Origin: Acidobacteriota bacterium
GTDB taxonomy: Bacteria > Acidobacteriota > Blastocatellia > Pyrinomonadales > Pyrinomonadaceae
NCBI GenBank assembly: GCA_016718135.1
Contig: JADKEF010000001.1
Span: 176,001 to 240,000 of the forward strand
DNA length: 64,000 nt
Reading direction: 5' to 3'
Under the pieces are notes generated by a model. That model did no database searches. It was not told the origin of the DNA and saw only the letters and a program-made list of their open reading frames with translations. The translations under genes were made by a program, and so were the position numbers. Below, piece after piece: positions 34,072-42,332 of this stretch (positions are counted from its first letter, which is position 1; each line of letters starts with the position of its first letter).

Positions 34072-34572
34072 TTAGGCCGTTTGCGAATTCGAATTCATCG
34101 ATTCTAGTAGCACATCGAGCTTATCGTATCCCTCCGTCACACCGCGTTCCATACCTGACTGGACCATACCGTCGCGGTCCTGTACGGACTGGAAAACAGA
34201 TTGGTGCACAATGCGGCTCCGGCCGCCGCCGAGGTCTTCGAATTTGGTGGTGCCGAGAATAACGTGACCGCGTTCGGGCAGCCCGTCGAACTCGAATGTG
34301 CCAATGATTCGCTCTGGAGCGAGCACCTCGTGATTGACGCCGAAAAAGGCATATTTGTGGCCGTCTCTTTCGTGCGTGAACTTATAAGACCCGCCGTCAC
34401 GACAATCCCATTTGTCGATCGTCATCGTCAGATCATTCGGCCCGACCCATTGCACGTAGAGGTCGGGATCCGTGTATGCCTTGAAAACAAGCTCGCGTGG
34501 AGCGTCGAATTCGCGAATGATGAAAAGTTCCTGTTTGCCTGGCTCGGCGGTCACTGTCGTTTTGTTTGCCAT
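34072..34572 (-). CDS. SRPBCC/AHSA1-domain protein
   Basis: A 166-aa START/Bet v1-like protein of the AHSA1 type: ELFIIREFDAPRELVFKAYTDPDLYVQWVGP, KFTHERDGHKYAFFGVNHEV, PERIIGTFEFDGLP, and a final helix MVQSGMERGVTEGYDKLDVLLESM. The fold binds hydrophobic ligands. AHSA1-ArsR-DUF1801-VOC groupings are widespread in Bacteria, but their physiological role is not established. A GGAGAAAG ribosome site precedes the ATG. It lies 18 bp downstream of ArsR. Confidence 0.85.
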   Translation of the reverse strand: MANKTTVTAEPGKQELFIIREFDAPRELVFKAYTDPDLYVQWVGPNDLTMTIDKWDCRDGGSYKFTHERDGHKYAFFGVNHEVLAPERIIGTFEFDGLPERGHVILGTTKFEDLGGGRSRIVHQSVFQSVQDRDGMVQSGMERGVTEGYDKLDVLLESMNSNSQTA

Positions 34573-34590
34573 GTTCTTTCTCCGTAATAT

Positions 34591-34932
34591 TCATTCAAAA
34601 GGCAGCAGCGGAGCGCTCTCTGCGTCGGCTTTCATTGATTCGAGAAGCTTATCCAGACGCTGAAACTCCTGCTCCTTGCTTGCCGCAAACTGCTTTATCC
34701 ATCGTTCAAGTTCTTTCATAGGTTCTGGATTTACGTAGTAAATACGCTGCTGTGCACGCTTTTCTACATGTACTAGTTTAGCTTCACGTAACACTTTAAG
34801 GTGCTGCGATATCGCTGGCGGACTCGACTTGAATCCACGGCAGATGTCTGTCGCGGACATATTCCCGTTGGCCATTAGCCGCTCAAGAATGAGTCGTCTC
34901 GTCGGTTCTGCAAGGGCGGTGAATGTGTCCAT
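34591..34932 (-). CDS. ArsR-family transcriptional regulator
   Basis: A 113-aa dimeric winged-helix protein: FTALAEPTRRLILERLMANGNMSATDICRGFKSSPPAISQHLKVLREAKLVHVEKRAQQRIYYVNPEPM. It has no CVC metal-binding pair in the recognition helix region, so it is of the metal-independent class that typically controls AHSA1-type genes. It is the first gene of the operon at 34932-33249 and probably represses it. Downstream of the helix-turn-helix come an amphipathic helix (ELERWIKQF) and a short acidic tail. Confidence 0.9.
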   Translation of the reverse strand: MDTFTALAEPTRRLILERLMANGNMSATDICRGFKSSPPAISQHLKVLREAKLVHVEKRAQQRIYYVNPEPMKELERWIKQFAASKEQEFQRLDKLLESMKADAESAPLLPFE

Positions 34933-35023
34933 TGGGCTTATAGTAAAGTGATCGCTTAATTAAGTCAAGACGCAAATATGAGATTGAGCAATTCCGGGCA
35001 GTGGCTCTCAAGGTGTAACGTAT

Positions 35024-36013
35024 TTAAGGTAGCTTCCGTGTTAGTTCGTCGACGCGGAGCTGATAGGCGGCTTTATTCTGTGGAGCAGCTTTAGCAGCCG
35101 TAACGTAGTCGGCGATGGCATCCGCATAACGTCCGGCCTCTTCAAGTAGGAATGCACGGTGCACGTAGTCGACATAGCTAAGCCTACGACTATTGGCAAG
35201 ATACTCGAAGTGCGAATTCATATCCGCAATGGCCTCGCTGTACATGCTGTACTCGCGAAACGCCATTGAGCGATCCCCGTAGTAAGGCGAAGGTTTGAAT
35301 GGGAAGGATTCGATCGCCAAGGTCAGATCCGCGAGCCTCGCGGCTTTGTCGCCGAGTTTCTTGTGGGCCCCAGACCTGCCTCGGTAGGCGTTCGACAAGA
35401 TATTCTTATAACGGAAAACTGTAATGGGATTCCTTGCGATGTTATGCTCGCAGTCCTCAATAGCAATCCGGTATAGATCGAGGGCCATTTGCACCGGCTC
35501 GACCGAATATAGAGTCATGAGTCTCTTTTGCATTAACTCAAAATCCGTGGGAGCAATTTCTAGGGCTTGAGTGAGATCTGCGAACGCTCCGCGATGGTCG
35601 CGAAGGCAAGACTTTGCTAATGCTCGATCTGAAAGCACGCCCGCTTCTGGCGAATTTCCGACCAGGTAGTCAGTCGTCAGACTAAGAGCAAGTTCGCAGT
35701 GAGTTGTATCTCCGTACTCGGTGAGCACTTTGGCGGCGGAATTGAGAACCCGTGTATCACGCGGAGAACTCTCGACGATACGTTTTACGGTTCGCAGGAA
35801 ACTGGCGTCAGAGCCGACCCTACGAGATTTCTTTGCTTGATCGAGAAGTGCCGCGATTCTTGCCTCGCTAGAAAACAAGAGACCGGCATTGTCGGTCTCG
35901 TACCAGCGATCAAACTTAGGTTGGGATATTGCGGTTAGGATGAAAGCAGAAAGAACACTGACCGACAAAAGACTCAGGCGGGCAATTCGTCTATGTGTCC
36001 AGTGTTCTCCCAT
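35024..36013 (-). CDS. TPR-repeat protein with N-terminal membrane anchor
   Basis: About 329 aa from an ATG at 36013 (MGEHWTHRRIARLSLLSVSVL), giving a short cytoplasmic N-terminus and one hydrophobic helix (about 12-32), so a membrane anchor or signal peptide. The rest consists of TPR-like helical pairs, for example ALAKSCLRDHRGAFADLTQALEIAPTDFELMQKRL, SGAHKKLGDKAARLADLTLAIESFP and AFLLEEAGRYADAIADYVTAAKAAP. Such proteins mediate protein-protein contacts. No ribosome site is visible at 36013; the frame is open to 36088 and the true start may be there. The gene is in the same direction as, and 80 bp downstream of, the aminotransferase. Confidence 0.7.
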   Translation of the reverse strand: MGEHWTHRRIARLSLLSVSVLSAFILTAISQPKFDRWYETDNAGLLFSSEARIAALLDQAKKSRRVGSDASFLRTVKRIVESSPRDTRVLNSAAKVLTEYGDTTHCELALSLTTDYLVGNSPEAGVLSDRALAKSCLRDHRGAFADLTQALEIAPTDFELMQKRLMTLYSVEPVQMALDLYRIAIEDCEHNIARNPITVFRYKNILSNAYRGRSGAHKKLGDKAARLADLTLAIESFPFKPSPYYGDRSMAFREYSMYSEAIADMNSHFEYLANSRRLSYVDYVHRAFLLEEAGRYADAIADYVTAAKAAPQNKAAYQLRVDELTRKLP

Positions 36014-36093
36014 GGGTACATACTTGGATGCGGGAAGGCGGCGAAACGTTAAGGTAGGAGTGTGAGTGCACACTCCTCTTCTCCGCATTCGCT

Positions 36094-37458
36094 TTAGATC
36101 GACTCTGCAATTGCTTCGTCGAAGATCTCTAATGCCACATCGACGTTTTCCTTCGCGAGGATAAGCGGCGGTGACCAGCGGATCGAGTTGGAGCCGCAGC
36201 CGAGGATGATGAGGCCTTTGTTGAAGCAGGCCATTTCGATGCGGTCGCGGAGTTCGGGGTCTGGTTCGCCTACGGCACCGTTAGTCGATGGCTTGACGAA
36301 CTCTACGCCGAGCATCATTCCGAAGCCGCGTACGTCAGCGATGCAATCGTATTTCTCTTTCAGCTTGTTAAGCCCGGCTTCGAGGTAGGCTCCGGTGTCG
36401 CGGCTGTTGTCGACGAGGCCGCCCTGGAGCAGCTCGATCGTTTTCAGGGCCGCCGTCAGAGCAACCGGGTTACCGCCGAAGGTCGATGCGTGAGCACCTT
36501 TGTGCCAGTCCATGATGTCGGCACGAGCGGTGCAGGCACCGATCGGCATACCGGATCCGAGTCCTTTCGCCATGCAGACGATGTCGGCTTTGACGCCTTC
36601 GTGATGGTCGAGAGCGAACATCTTGCCAGTGCGGCCCATACCTGACTGCACTTCGTCGACGATCAGCATGATCCCGTGTTCGTCGCAGATGCGGCGGAGA
36701 GCCTTGACAACCTCGGTCGGAGCAGGAACGTAGCCACCCTCGCCCTGGACGACCTCGAGGACGATACCGGCGACCTCTTCCGGCGGCGTGGTCGTGTTGA
36801 AAAGAGTTTTCTCGATCCAATCCGTTGTGCCCATACAGCAAGCACCGTCATCGCATTTGCCTTTGTTAAAAGGGCAACGGAAGCAGTTCGGATAGGGAAC
36901 GTGTACGACGTCGAGAACCTGACGGGCGAAACCGAGACGCTGAGCTCTCTTCGACGAAGTCAACGCGAGAGCTCCGAGCGTACGGCCATGGAAGGAGCCA
37001 AAGAACGAGATGAACTTCTGCCGCTTGGTGTGGTACATCGCCAGCTTCAAAGCGGTCTCGATCGCTTCGGCGCCGCTGTTCGCGAAATGCGTTTTCGTTG
37101 GGCCGTCGATCGGGACGATCTCGTTGAGCTTTTTGCCGAGTTCGGGCATGTGGCGGTAGTAAAAGTCCGTACCGCAGAGGTGAATCAGCTCGCTGACCTG
37201 CTGCTGGATCGCCGCGACGACCTCGGGATGGCAATGTCCGGTCGAGCAGACGGCGACGCCGGCGTTGCAGTCGAGAAAGACGTTGCCGTCGGGATCGGTG
37301 ATCCAAACGCCTTTTGCGTGGTCGGCGACGAGTTTGTAATCCGGCCGCGGATAGCTCGGCGTGACGTATTGATGATCGGCGTTGATGATCTCGAGCGATT
37401 TCGGTCCCGGCAATGCGGTCTTGATCGACGGGCGTTGTAATTCTGTTGATGGGGTCAT
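36094..37458 (-). CDS. Class III (fold type I) aminotransferase, GABA/ornithine type
   Basis: A 454-aa PLP-dependent omega-aminotransferase. Visible motifs: ANSGAEAIETALKLA, SFHGRTLGALALT, the PLP-phosphate and Asp region IVDEVQSGMGRTGKMFAL, the catalytic Lys in CMAKGLGSGMPIGACT, and STFGGNPVALTAALKTIE. The insertion PYPNCFRCPFNKGKCDDGACCMG, with five Cys, is typical of a subgroup annotated as 4-aminobutyrate or acetylornithine-family aminotransferases. The exact amino donor cannot be fixed. The short leader contains a three-hairpin element (37477-37538) just ahead of the AGGAGA ribosome site, which could control its translation. Confidence 0.87.
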   Translation of the reverse strand: MTPSTELQRPSIKTALPGPKSLEIINADHQYVTPSYPRPDYKLVADHAKGVWITDPDGNVFLDCNAGVAVCSTGHCHPEVVAAIQQQVSELIHLCGTDFYYRHMPELGKKLNEIVPIDGPTKTHFANSGAEAIETALKLAMYHTKRQKFISFFGSFHGRTLGALALTSSKRAQRLGFARQVLDVVHVPYPNCFRCPFNKGKCDDGACCMGTTDWIEKTLFNTTTPPEEVAGIVLEVVQGEGGYVPAPTEVVKALRRICDEHGIMLIVDEVQSGMGRTGKMFALDHHEGVKADIVCMAKGLGSGMPIGACTARADIMDWHKGAHASTFGGNPVALTAALKTIELLQGGLVDNSRDTGAYLEAGLNKLKEKYDCIADVRGFGMMLGVEFVKPSTNGAVGEPDPELRDRIEMACFNKGLIILGCGSNSIRWSPPLILAKENVDVALEIFDEAIAESI

Positions 37459-37476
37459 GATATTTCTCCTAAATTG

Positions 37477-37538
37477 GTTAAGCGAGCGGCCTTTGACCGC
37501 GGTTGATGCGAAGAACGGTCGGAGACCGTTGGCTTAAC
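37477..37538. repeat. Three-hairpin inverted-repeat element in the aminotransferase leader
   Basis: GTTAAGC (37477-37483) and GCTTAAC (37532-37538) form outer inverted repeats of a 62-bp unit. Inside are GCGG-7 nt-CCGC (37486-37500) and the perfect palindrome AACGGTCggaGACCGTT (37514-37530). It would fold into a three-way junction. It lies 19 nt upstream of the aminotransferase start codon, in the minus-strand leader. Confidence 0.75.
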
Positions 37539-37690
37539 GGGAATGGAGAAAATTAGTCACCGGCGAAGAGATTCGCACGCTGCTTCATGGGACGAAGTTT
37601 TGAGATACAACGCGGTGTCATAAGTAAGGTGCCATCAATATATCAGAATGTCGTTGGCGTTTCAAAGAATGGCGTTCGGCGTGAAACAAT

Positions 37691-39698
37691 ATGTTCATGG
37701 AAAGCTCCACGAAATTTACAAATCGGCTGATCGACGAGACCAGTCCGTACCTCTTACAGCACGCCCACAATCCCGTCGACTGGTACCCGTGGGGCGATGA
37801 GGCCTTTGAGCGGGCAAAGGCCGAGGACAAGCCTGTATTGGTCAGCATTGGCTATTCGGCGTGTCACTGGTGTCATGTGATGGAGCACGAATCATTTGAG
37901 GACGAAGCTACGGCGGTGATCATGAACGAGCATTTCATCAACATCAAGGTCGATATGGAAGAGCGGCCCGATGTCGATCAGATCTATATGAACTTCGTCC
38001 AGCTAACGACCGGTCGCGGCGGTTGGCCGATGAATGTTTTCATGACGCCGGACAAGAAGCCGTTTTTTGGCGGGACCTATTTTCCGCCTTCGTCTCGCTA
38101 TGGGATGCCGAGTTGGCAGCAGGTCTTGGCAAGTTTGTCGGTTGCATTTCGTGAAAAGCGTGATGATCTCGAGACTTCGGCAAACCACATCATCGGCGAA
38201 ATGCGACGACTAAGCCTGGTCGAGGCTCGGGGCTTTGTCGACGGATCTGCTCGATGCGGCATTTGGGAGCTACATGAAAACGTTTGACACTGCGAACGGC
38301 GGTTTCGGCGGAGCTCCGAAGTTTCCCGCCGCGATGTCGCTCGAGTTCTTGCTCAGATATCACAAACGCACCGGCGAAGATCGGGCTTTAGCCGTTGTCA
38401 CGCACACGCTGGACAAGATGGCGAATGGCGGGATCTATGACCAGCTCGGCGGTGGATTTCATCGCTACGCCGTAGATGCGATCTGGCTGGTGCCGCACTT
38501 TGAGAAGATGCTGTACGACAATGCACAGCTTATTCGGGTTTATCTGCATGCGTATCAAGTAACCGGTAACGAATTCTACAAGCGGATCGCGGTCGAAACA
38601 TTGGAGTACATTCGCCGTGAAATGCTTGATGAGTCGGGCGGGTTTTATTCGACGCAGGATGCTGACAGCGAGGGCGAGGAAGGGAAGTTCTTTGTCTGGA
38701 CGCCAGAGGAGATCGCGGAGATCTTGGGTGAGAAAGATGCGGCGGAGTTTTGTACCTTTTACGATGTTACGGCATCGGGCAATTTCGAGGGTGCGAACAT
38801 CCTGAACGTGAAGAACTCAGTCGCTATCGCTCCCGGTTCTGACTCGCGGGCAAGACTTTTTGCGGAGCGTGAGAAGCGGATCAAGCCGGGGCGGGATGAA
38901 AAGGTATTGACGGCGTGGAACGGTCTGATGCTCGCCGCCTTTGCGGATGCGGCGGCGGTTCTGGGGAACGAGGAATACCTTCAGGTGGCCAAACGTAATG
39001 CGGTGTTTATTCGGACGGAGCTACAGAAAGACGGTCGGCTGCTGCGAACCTGGAAAGAAGGTTCTGCAAAGTTGAATGGATATGTGGAGGATTACGCGAA
39101 CGTCGCCGATGGACTGATCGTGCTATATCAAGTCTCTGGTGATGTGAATTATTTGGTCGAGGCTCGACGGCTCGCGGATCTGATGATCACGGAATTTTGG
39201 GATGAAGAGAATGGTGGTTTCTTCTTTACGTCGAACGACCACGAGGAATTGATCGTCCGCAATAAGGATTTTTATGATAACGCTACTCCGTCCGGGAACT
39301 CGGTGGCGGCAGATGTCTTGCTTAGGCTCGCTAAACTGACAGGCGAGGATAAGTATGAGCGATTTGCCATGACGACGTTGAGGCTTGCGGCGACGCAGCT
39401 TCGACGGCATCCGCAAGGATTTGGGCGAACGCTGTCGGCACTTGAGTTCCATCTGGGAGTGACTCGTGAGATCGCCCTTCTAGGACAGAGGGAGAGTTCT
39501 CTCGCTTCGGATGTGCTCCAGCGTTACCTTCCGGACGCGGTGATCGCCATATCGTCAGATGTGAAGGAGGATTCTCAGGTAGTCTCGTTTCTCGCCGAAC
39601 GTAGTCAGATAGACGGAAAGCCAACGGCCTACGTCTGCCGTGATTATGTATGTGAGCGCCCGGTCACAACGACCGAAGGACTCGCCGCTCTCCTTTAG
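37691..39698 (+). pseudogene. YyaL/DUF255 thioredoxin-domain protein, interrupted by one frameshift
   Basis: Two overlapping frames (37691-38287 and 38235-39698) make up one protein of about 670 aa. The N-terminal half is the thioredoxin-like DUF255 domain (NRLIDETSPYLLQHAHNPVDWYPWGDEAF, SACHWCHVMEHESFED, ERPDVDQIYM, GGWPMNVFMTPD, GGTYFPP). The second half is the (alpha/alpha) barrel with GGFGGAPKFP, GGIYDQLGGGFHRYAVD and PHFEKMLYDNAQL. Deleting one G from the GGGG at about 38228-38231 joins them (VEARALSTDLLDA), so a single-base insertion explains the break. SSP411/YyaL proteins are widespread and their function is not settled. Whether the frameshift is real or a homopolymer error is unknown; the rest is intact. 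Confidence 0.85.
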
Positions 39699-39724
39699 AT
39701 CGAGACCTCTGAATTGAAAACGTA

Positions 39725-39759
39725 GAAAAGCCCGAACGTCTAGAACGCTCGGGCTTTTC
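39725..39759. terminator. Bidirectional rho-independent terminator
   Basis: AAAAGCCCGA (39726-39735) and TCGGGCTTTT (39749-39758) form a strong stem with A- and T-runs on both sides. It can serve both the yyaL-type gene (plus strand) and the lipoprotein gene at 39785 (minus strand). Confidence 0.85.
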
Positions 39760-39784
39760 AGTAAATCAGCCTAGAGGCCTGAAA

Positions 39785-40093
39785 CTATTTGTTAGCTGGC
39801 TTGTTAGCAGCAGCATTAGCAGCAGGTGCGTTAGCAGCAGGCTTAGCAGCGTTAGCAGCGTTTGCCATGGTGTTAGCAGCAGCTCCAGCTGTGTTAGCAG
39901 CAGCATTCGCAGCGTTCGCCATTGTGTTAGCGGCCGTTGACATAGCGTTTGCAGCGTTAGCCATAGCGTTAGCAGCGGTGTTAGCAGCGTTAGCAGCTTT
40001 GTTCGCTGCGTTATTTGCGGGAGCGGCGTCGCCGCATGCCATTCCCAGAGCGCCCATTGCGAGGACTGCTGAAAGTGCAATTACTTTTTTCAT
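39785..40093 (-). CDS. Ala/Asn-rich lipoprotein
   Basis: A 102-aa small secreted lipoprotein. It has a lysine-started signal peptide (MKKVIALSAVLAMGALGMACG) with lipobox ALGMAC, so Cys20 is expected to be lipidated and to anchor it in the membrane. The mature part is nearly all Ala and Asn with spaced Pro/Lys (NKAANAANTAANAMANAANAM-like heptads, ending AANKPANK). It may form an extended or helical spacer. It is paralogous to the protein at 40352-40636 (same lipobox, same APANN and AANKPANK ends). Both have their own sigma-70 promoter and long leader. The function is unknown; such repetitive sequence can also be mistaken for coding, but the signal peptide supports a real gene. Confidence 0.75.
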   Translation of the reverse strand: MKKVIALSAVLAMGALGMACGDAAPANNAANKAANAANTAANAMANAANAMSTAANTMANAANAAANTAGAAANTMANAANAAKPAANAPAANAAANKPANK

Positions 40094-40197
40094 GATAAGG
40101 TGATTCTCCTGTCTTCTTCAAAGATTAGATCTAATTTATTTTTCCTGAAGACCGTGCAAGCACAGCCTCGGTTCCATATCTTTCTATTTTAGGAACA
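40094..40197 (-). promoter_or_regulatory. Structured 5' leader of the 39785 lipoprotein gene
   Basis: About 104 nt from the predicted start of transcription to the ATG. Potential hairpins are GGAAC/GTTCC (40192-40196 with 40171-40175, around an AGAAAGA-containing loop), GTGC/GCAC (40154-40163) and ATTAGATCTAAT (40124-40135). The motif TCTTTGAAGAAGACAGGAG precedes the start. Comparable elements occur in the leader at 40637-40741. Confidence 0.5.
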
Positions 40198-40203
40198 CTC
40201 GAC

Positions 40204-40232
40204 AATATAGTAATGCTTCGCCCGTAAGTCAA
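40204..40232 (-). promoter_or_regulatory. Sigma-70 promoter of the 39785 lipoprotein gene
   Basis: On the minus strand TTGACT (40227-40232) and TATATT (40204-40209) with a 17-bp spacer. Transcription would start near 40197. Confidence 0.75.
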
Positions 40233-40290
40233 CCCCTAAAATGCAAAAAATTGGATTTTTGTCGACGAACCTTAAACACAAGTGACCTCG

Positions 40291-40329
40291 ATAAAAGAAA
40301 AACACCTTGCCCCAAAAGGCAAGGTGTTT
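40291..40329 (-). terminator. Rho-independent terminator of the 40352 lipoprotein gene
   Basis: AAACACCTTGCC (40300-40311) pairs perfectly with GGCAAGGTGTTT (40318-40329) around a 6-nt loop; the minus strand continues with TTTTCTTTTAT. It is 22 bp past the stop codon. Confidence 0.9.
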
Positions 40330-40351
40330 CCCTGGTTCGTCTTGTGTAAGA

Positions 40352-40636
40352 CTATTTGTTTGCTGGCTTGTTAGCAGCAGCCGGTGCGTTAGCAGCAGGC
40401 TTGACGGTGTCAGCAGCAGCAGCGTTAGCAGGCTTGTTGGTAGCGTTAGCAGCTGGTGCGTTAGCAGCCGGAGCGTTCGCTGCAGGAGTGGTTGCCGGAG
40501 CGACCGTAGCAGCTGGAGCTGGGGTTGCAGCATTTGCTGGCTTGTTAGCCGTGTTGTTTGCAGGTGCAGCTCCGCCGCAAGCCATGCCGATAGCACTAAG
40601 ACCAAGAACAGTTGAAAGTACAATACCTTTTGTCAT
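40352..40636 (-). CDS. Ala/Pro/Asn-rich lipoprotein, paralogue of the 39785 gene
   Basis: A 94-aa lipoprotein from an ATG at 40636 (MTKGIVLSTVLGLSAIGMACG), with lipobox AIGMAC and a likely lipidated Cys at residue 20. The mature chain mixes Ala, Pro, Asn and Thr (APANNTANKPANAATP) and ends AANKPANK like its neighbour. I chose 40636 rather than the frame's earlier start at 40663 because it gives a compact signal peptide and a GATAGGAG ribosome site 10-14 nt before it. The two genes are tandem, with separate promoters and terminators, so they are probably regulated independently but similarly. Function is unknown. Confidence 0.75.
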   Translation of the reverse strand: MTKGIVLSTVLGLSAIGMACGGAAPANNTANKPANAATPAPAATVAPATTPAANAPAANAPAANATNKPANAAAADTVKPAANAPAAANKPANK

Positions 40637-40741
40637 TTTATTTAAGACTCCTATCTTTCTCAAAGAATAATATTACCCGTTTCCGGGTGTCGGCTGATCG
40701 AACACAGCCGTTTTGCTCTGAACTCTTTCTTTTTCAGAGCA
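40637..40741 (-). promoter_or_regulatory. Structured 5' leader of the 40352 lipoprotein gene
   Basis: About 105 nt of leader with three good hairpins: TTTGCTCTGAA/TTCAGAGCAAA (40712-40722 with 40733-40743), CGGCTG/CAGCCG (40691-40710) and ACCCG/CGGGT (40675-40688). A TCTTTGAGAAAGATAGGAG segment with the ribosome site follows. Layout and several motifs match the leader at 40094-40197. Confidence 0.55.
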
Positions 40742-40978
40742 AACGTTAAGATAGAGATTGGTGAGCCGTTTGTCAACCTAATTTCTTCGCAAAACTAACT
40801 ATTTTTTGTAGTTTTTTTTCGCGAGTTTGGTGTTGATTTTACTCTCGATCAGTCTCCCCTTGGCCCCATAGCCCAAGATCAAAGTTCTTGACTTGTCTCT
40901 GCATCCAAAGATATCCTACTAAAGGCGTCAAACGCCCGTTCCTACCTACTCGATTTGTCTCCCCCCTCATACCATTTA
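40742..40978. promoter_or_regulatory. Divergent promoter region between lipoprotein and GGDEF genes
   Basis: No gene is seen. Minus strand: TTGACA (40771-40776) and TATCTT (40748-40753), spacer 17 bp, promoter of the 40352 lipoprotein. Plus strand: TTGACT (40888-40893) and TATCCT (40912-40917), spacer 18 bp, possible promoter of the GGDEF gene. An AACTA/TAGTT inverted repeat with a following T8 run lies at 40794-40818. Confidence 0.6.
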
Positions 40979-42211
40979 ATGAATGACGTCAATAATAAAG
41001 GCTCAGTACAGCCTCTAAGGCCAAGCTCCCTGTACTCATCAGTACTGGTGGCAATATCGCTGGCCGCACTTGTGGCGACCTATCTTCTCGCGAACTCGTC
41101 TTATGAGATGGGCACTCGAACCTATGGGTTCTTGACTATTGTCGGAGTATTCCTCGTTGCGGCTGTCTTACTGCATTTCTCGCTGTCTCAAAAGGCGACA
41201 GGTAACGGAGACCCATCCAAGTCCACTGAGATCGATCGGCAACTCAGTGCTCTTGATGACGCCTATGAATTTTTCGCGGGCTCGCTTAAACCTGCAGATT
41301 CGTTCAGACTCATAGCGAGCCGTGCTCGAGAGATATTGCCGTTTCGCACTTTGACCTTCCACCTCTGTGAATCTGAAGGAATGCGCTTTATAGCGGCCGA
41401 GTCTGTTGGGCCGGACGCCGAGCACAGGCGAGGGCGATCTTCCAACTTTGATGATGGGATAATTTCACGGTCATATTTTTCCTCGGTCGTTGAGGTGGAC
41501 AGAGCTACAGCATCCTCGCGGCCAACGGCGGCGGTCCCGCTAAAAAGTGGATCCGACGTCTTCGGAATTCTTCATCTAGACTTCGACATGAACTACGATG
41601 TTGTCGATCTCGACCTTCATTTACTCGAGGCGATCGGTACTAGAGCGGCGCCTTTGCTTCTTAGCTCGATCCACTTCGAGCAAAGTCGAACGAACGCAGT
41701 TACGGATCCTACGACCGATTTGCCAAACGAACGGGCATTCTACATGGTCCTAGAAAACCAAGTGGCTGAGTCGCAGCGAAAGGGCAGCACCCGGCCATTG
41801 ACGATACTGGCGCTTGACGTACGATCGTTTGAGGAGATCAATAAACGCTTTGGACACTCTGCGGGTGACAGGGTTCTAGGCTTTGTCGCGCATTTGATCA
41901 AGGACAATTTGAGACAGATGGACTTCCTTGCACGGACATCGGCCGATGAGTTTGTCGTTGTCCTGCCGACAGCCTCGAAGGAAATTTCTCATGAGGTCAT
42001 TGCACGCATTCAGACAGGCTTTTTCGGTCGAAAGCTGAAAGTGACTGAACTTGAGTCGGTCGAAATTGAATTGAACATTGGTTGGGCCGCGTTTGGCACC
42101 GACGGCGAAACTCCGGAGACGCTCCTCCGTGTAGCACGCGAGCGGAAGCAGCAAACCAAGTCGCTTGCTCCGAATAAAGTGCTTTGGTTCCCGACTGAAT
42201 TTGCCAGCTAG
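40979..42211 (+). CDS. Membrane GAF-GGDEF protein with degenerate active site
   Basis: A 410-aa protein with two N-terminal transmembrane helices (about 17-40 and 48-70), a GAF-like domain (about 90-245; PADSFRLIASRAREILPFRTLTF and FGILHLDFDMNYDVVDLDLHLLEAIG) and a C-terminal GGDEF domain (about 260-400; DPTTDLPNERAFYMVLE, ILALDVRSFEEINKRFGHSAGDRVL). The signature loop reads TSADEFVVVLP instead of GGDEF, so diguanylate cyclase activity is doubtful and the domain may sense c-di-GMP or GTP. The metal-binding Asp in ALDVRSF is kept. I chose the ATG at 40979 because the 8 codons before it look non-coding. Its promoter is at 40888-40917. Confidence 0.82.
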   Translation: MNDVNNKGSVQPLRPSSLYSSVLVAISLAALVATYLLANSSYEMGTRTYGFLTIVGVFLVAAVLLHFSLSQKATGNGDPSKSTEIDRQLSALDDAYEFFAGSLKPADSFRLIASRAREILPFRTLTFHLCESEGMRFIAAESVGPDAEHRRGRSSNFDDGIISRSYFSSVVEVDRATASSRPTAAVPLKSGSDVFGILHLDFDMNYDVVDLDLHLLEAIGTRAAPLLLSSIHFEQSRTNAVTDPTTDLPNERAFYMVLENQVAESQRKGSTRPLTILALDVRSFEEINKRFGHSAGDRVLGFVAHLIKDNLRQMDFLARTSADEFVVVLPTASKEISHEVIARIQTGFFGRKLKVTELESVEIELNIGWAAFGTDGETPETLLRVARERKQQTKSLAPNKVLWFPTEFAS

Positions 42212-42332
42212 TCACTTGGCGTGGGTAACGTTCGAGCTTACACTTGCTGTAAGTAAGCTTGAAAATGAAAAGCGGTGACATCTTTGCCCGTTTTCTTTTC
42301 CGCGACAAGATCGGCTAAGGTGGCACAATTCT

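Noticed and set aside
36676..37440. 254-codon plus-strand frame
   Set aside because: Entirely antisense to the class III aminotransferase, whose motifs are unambiguous.
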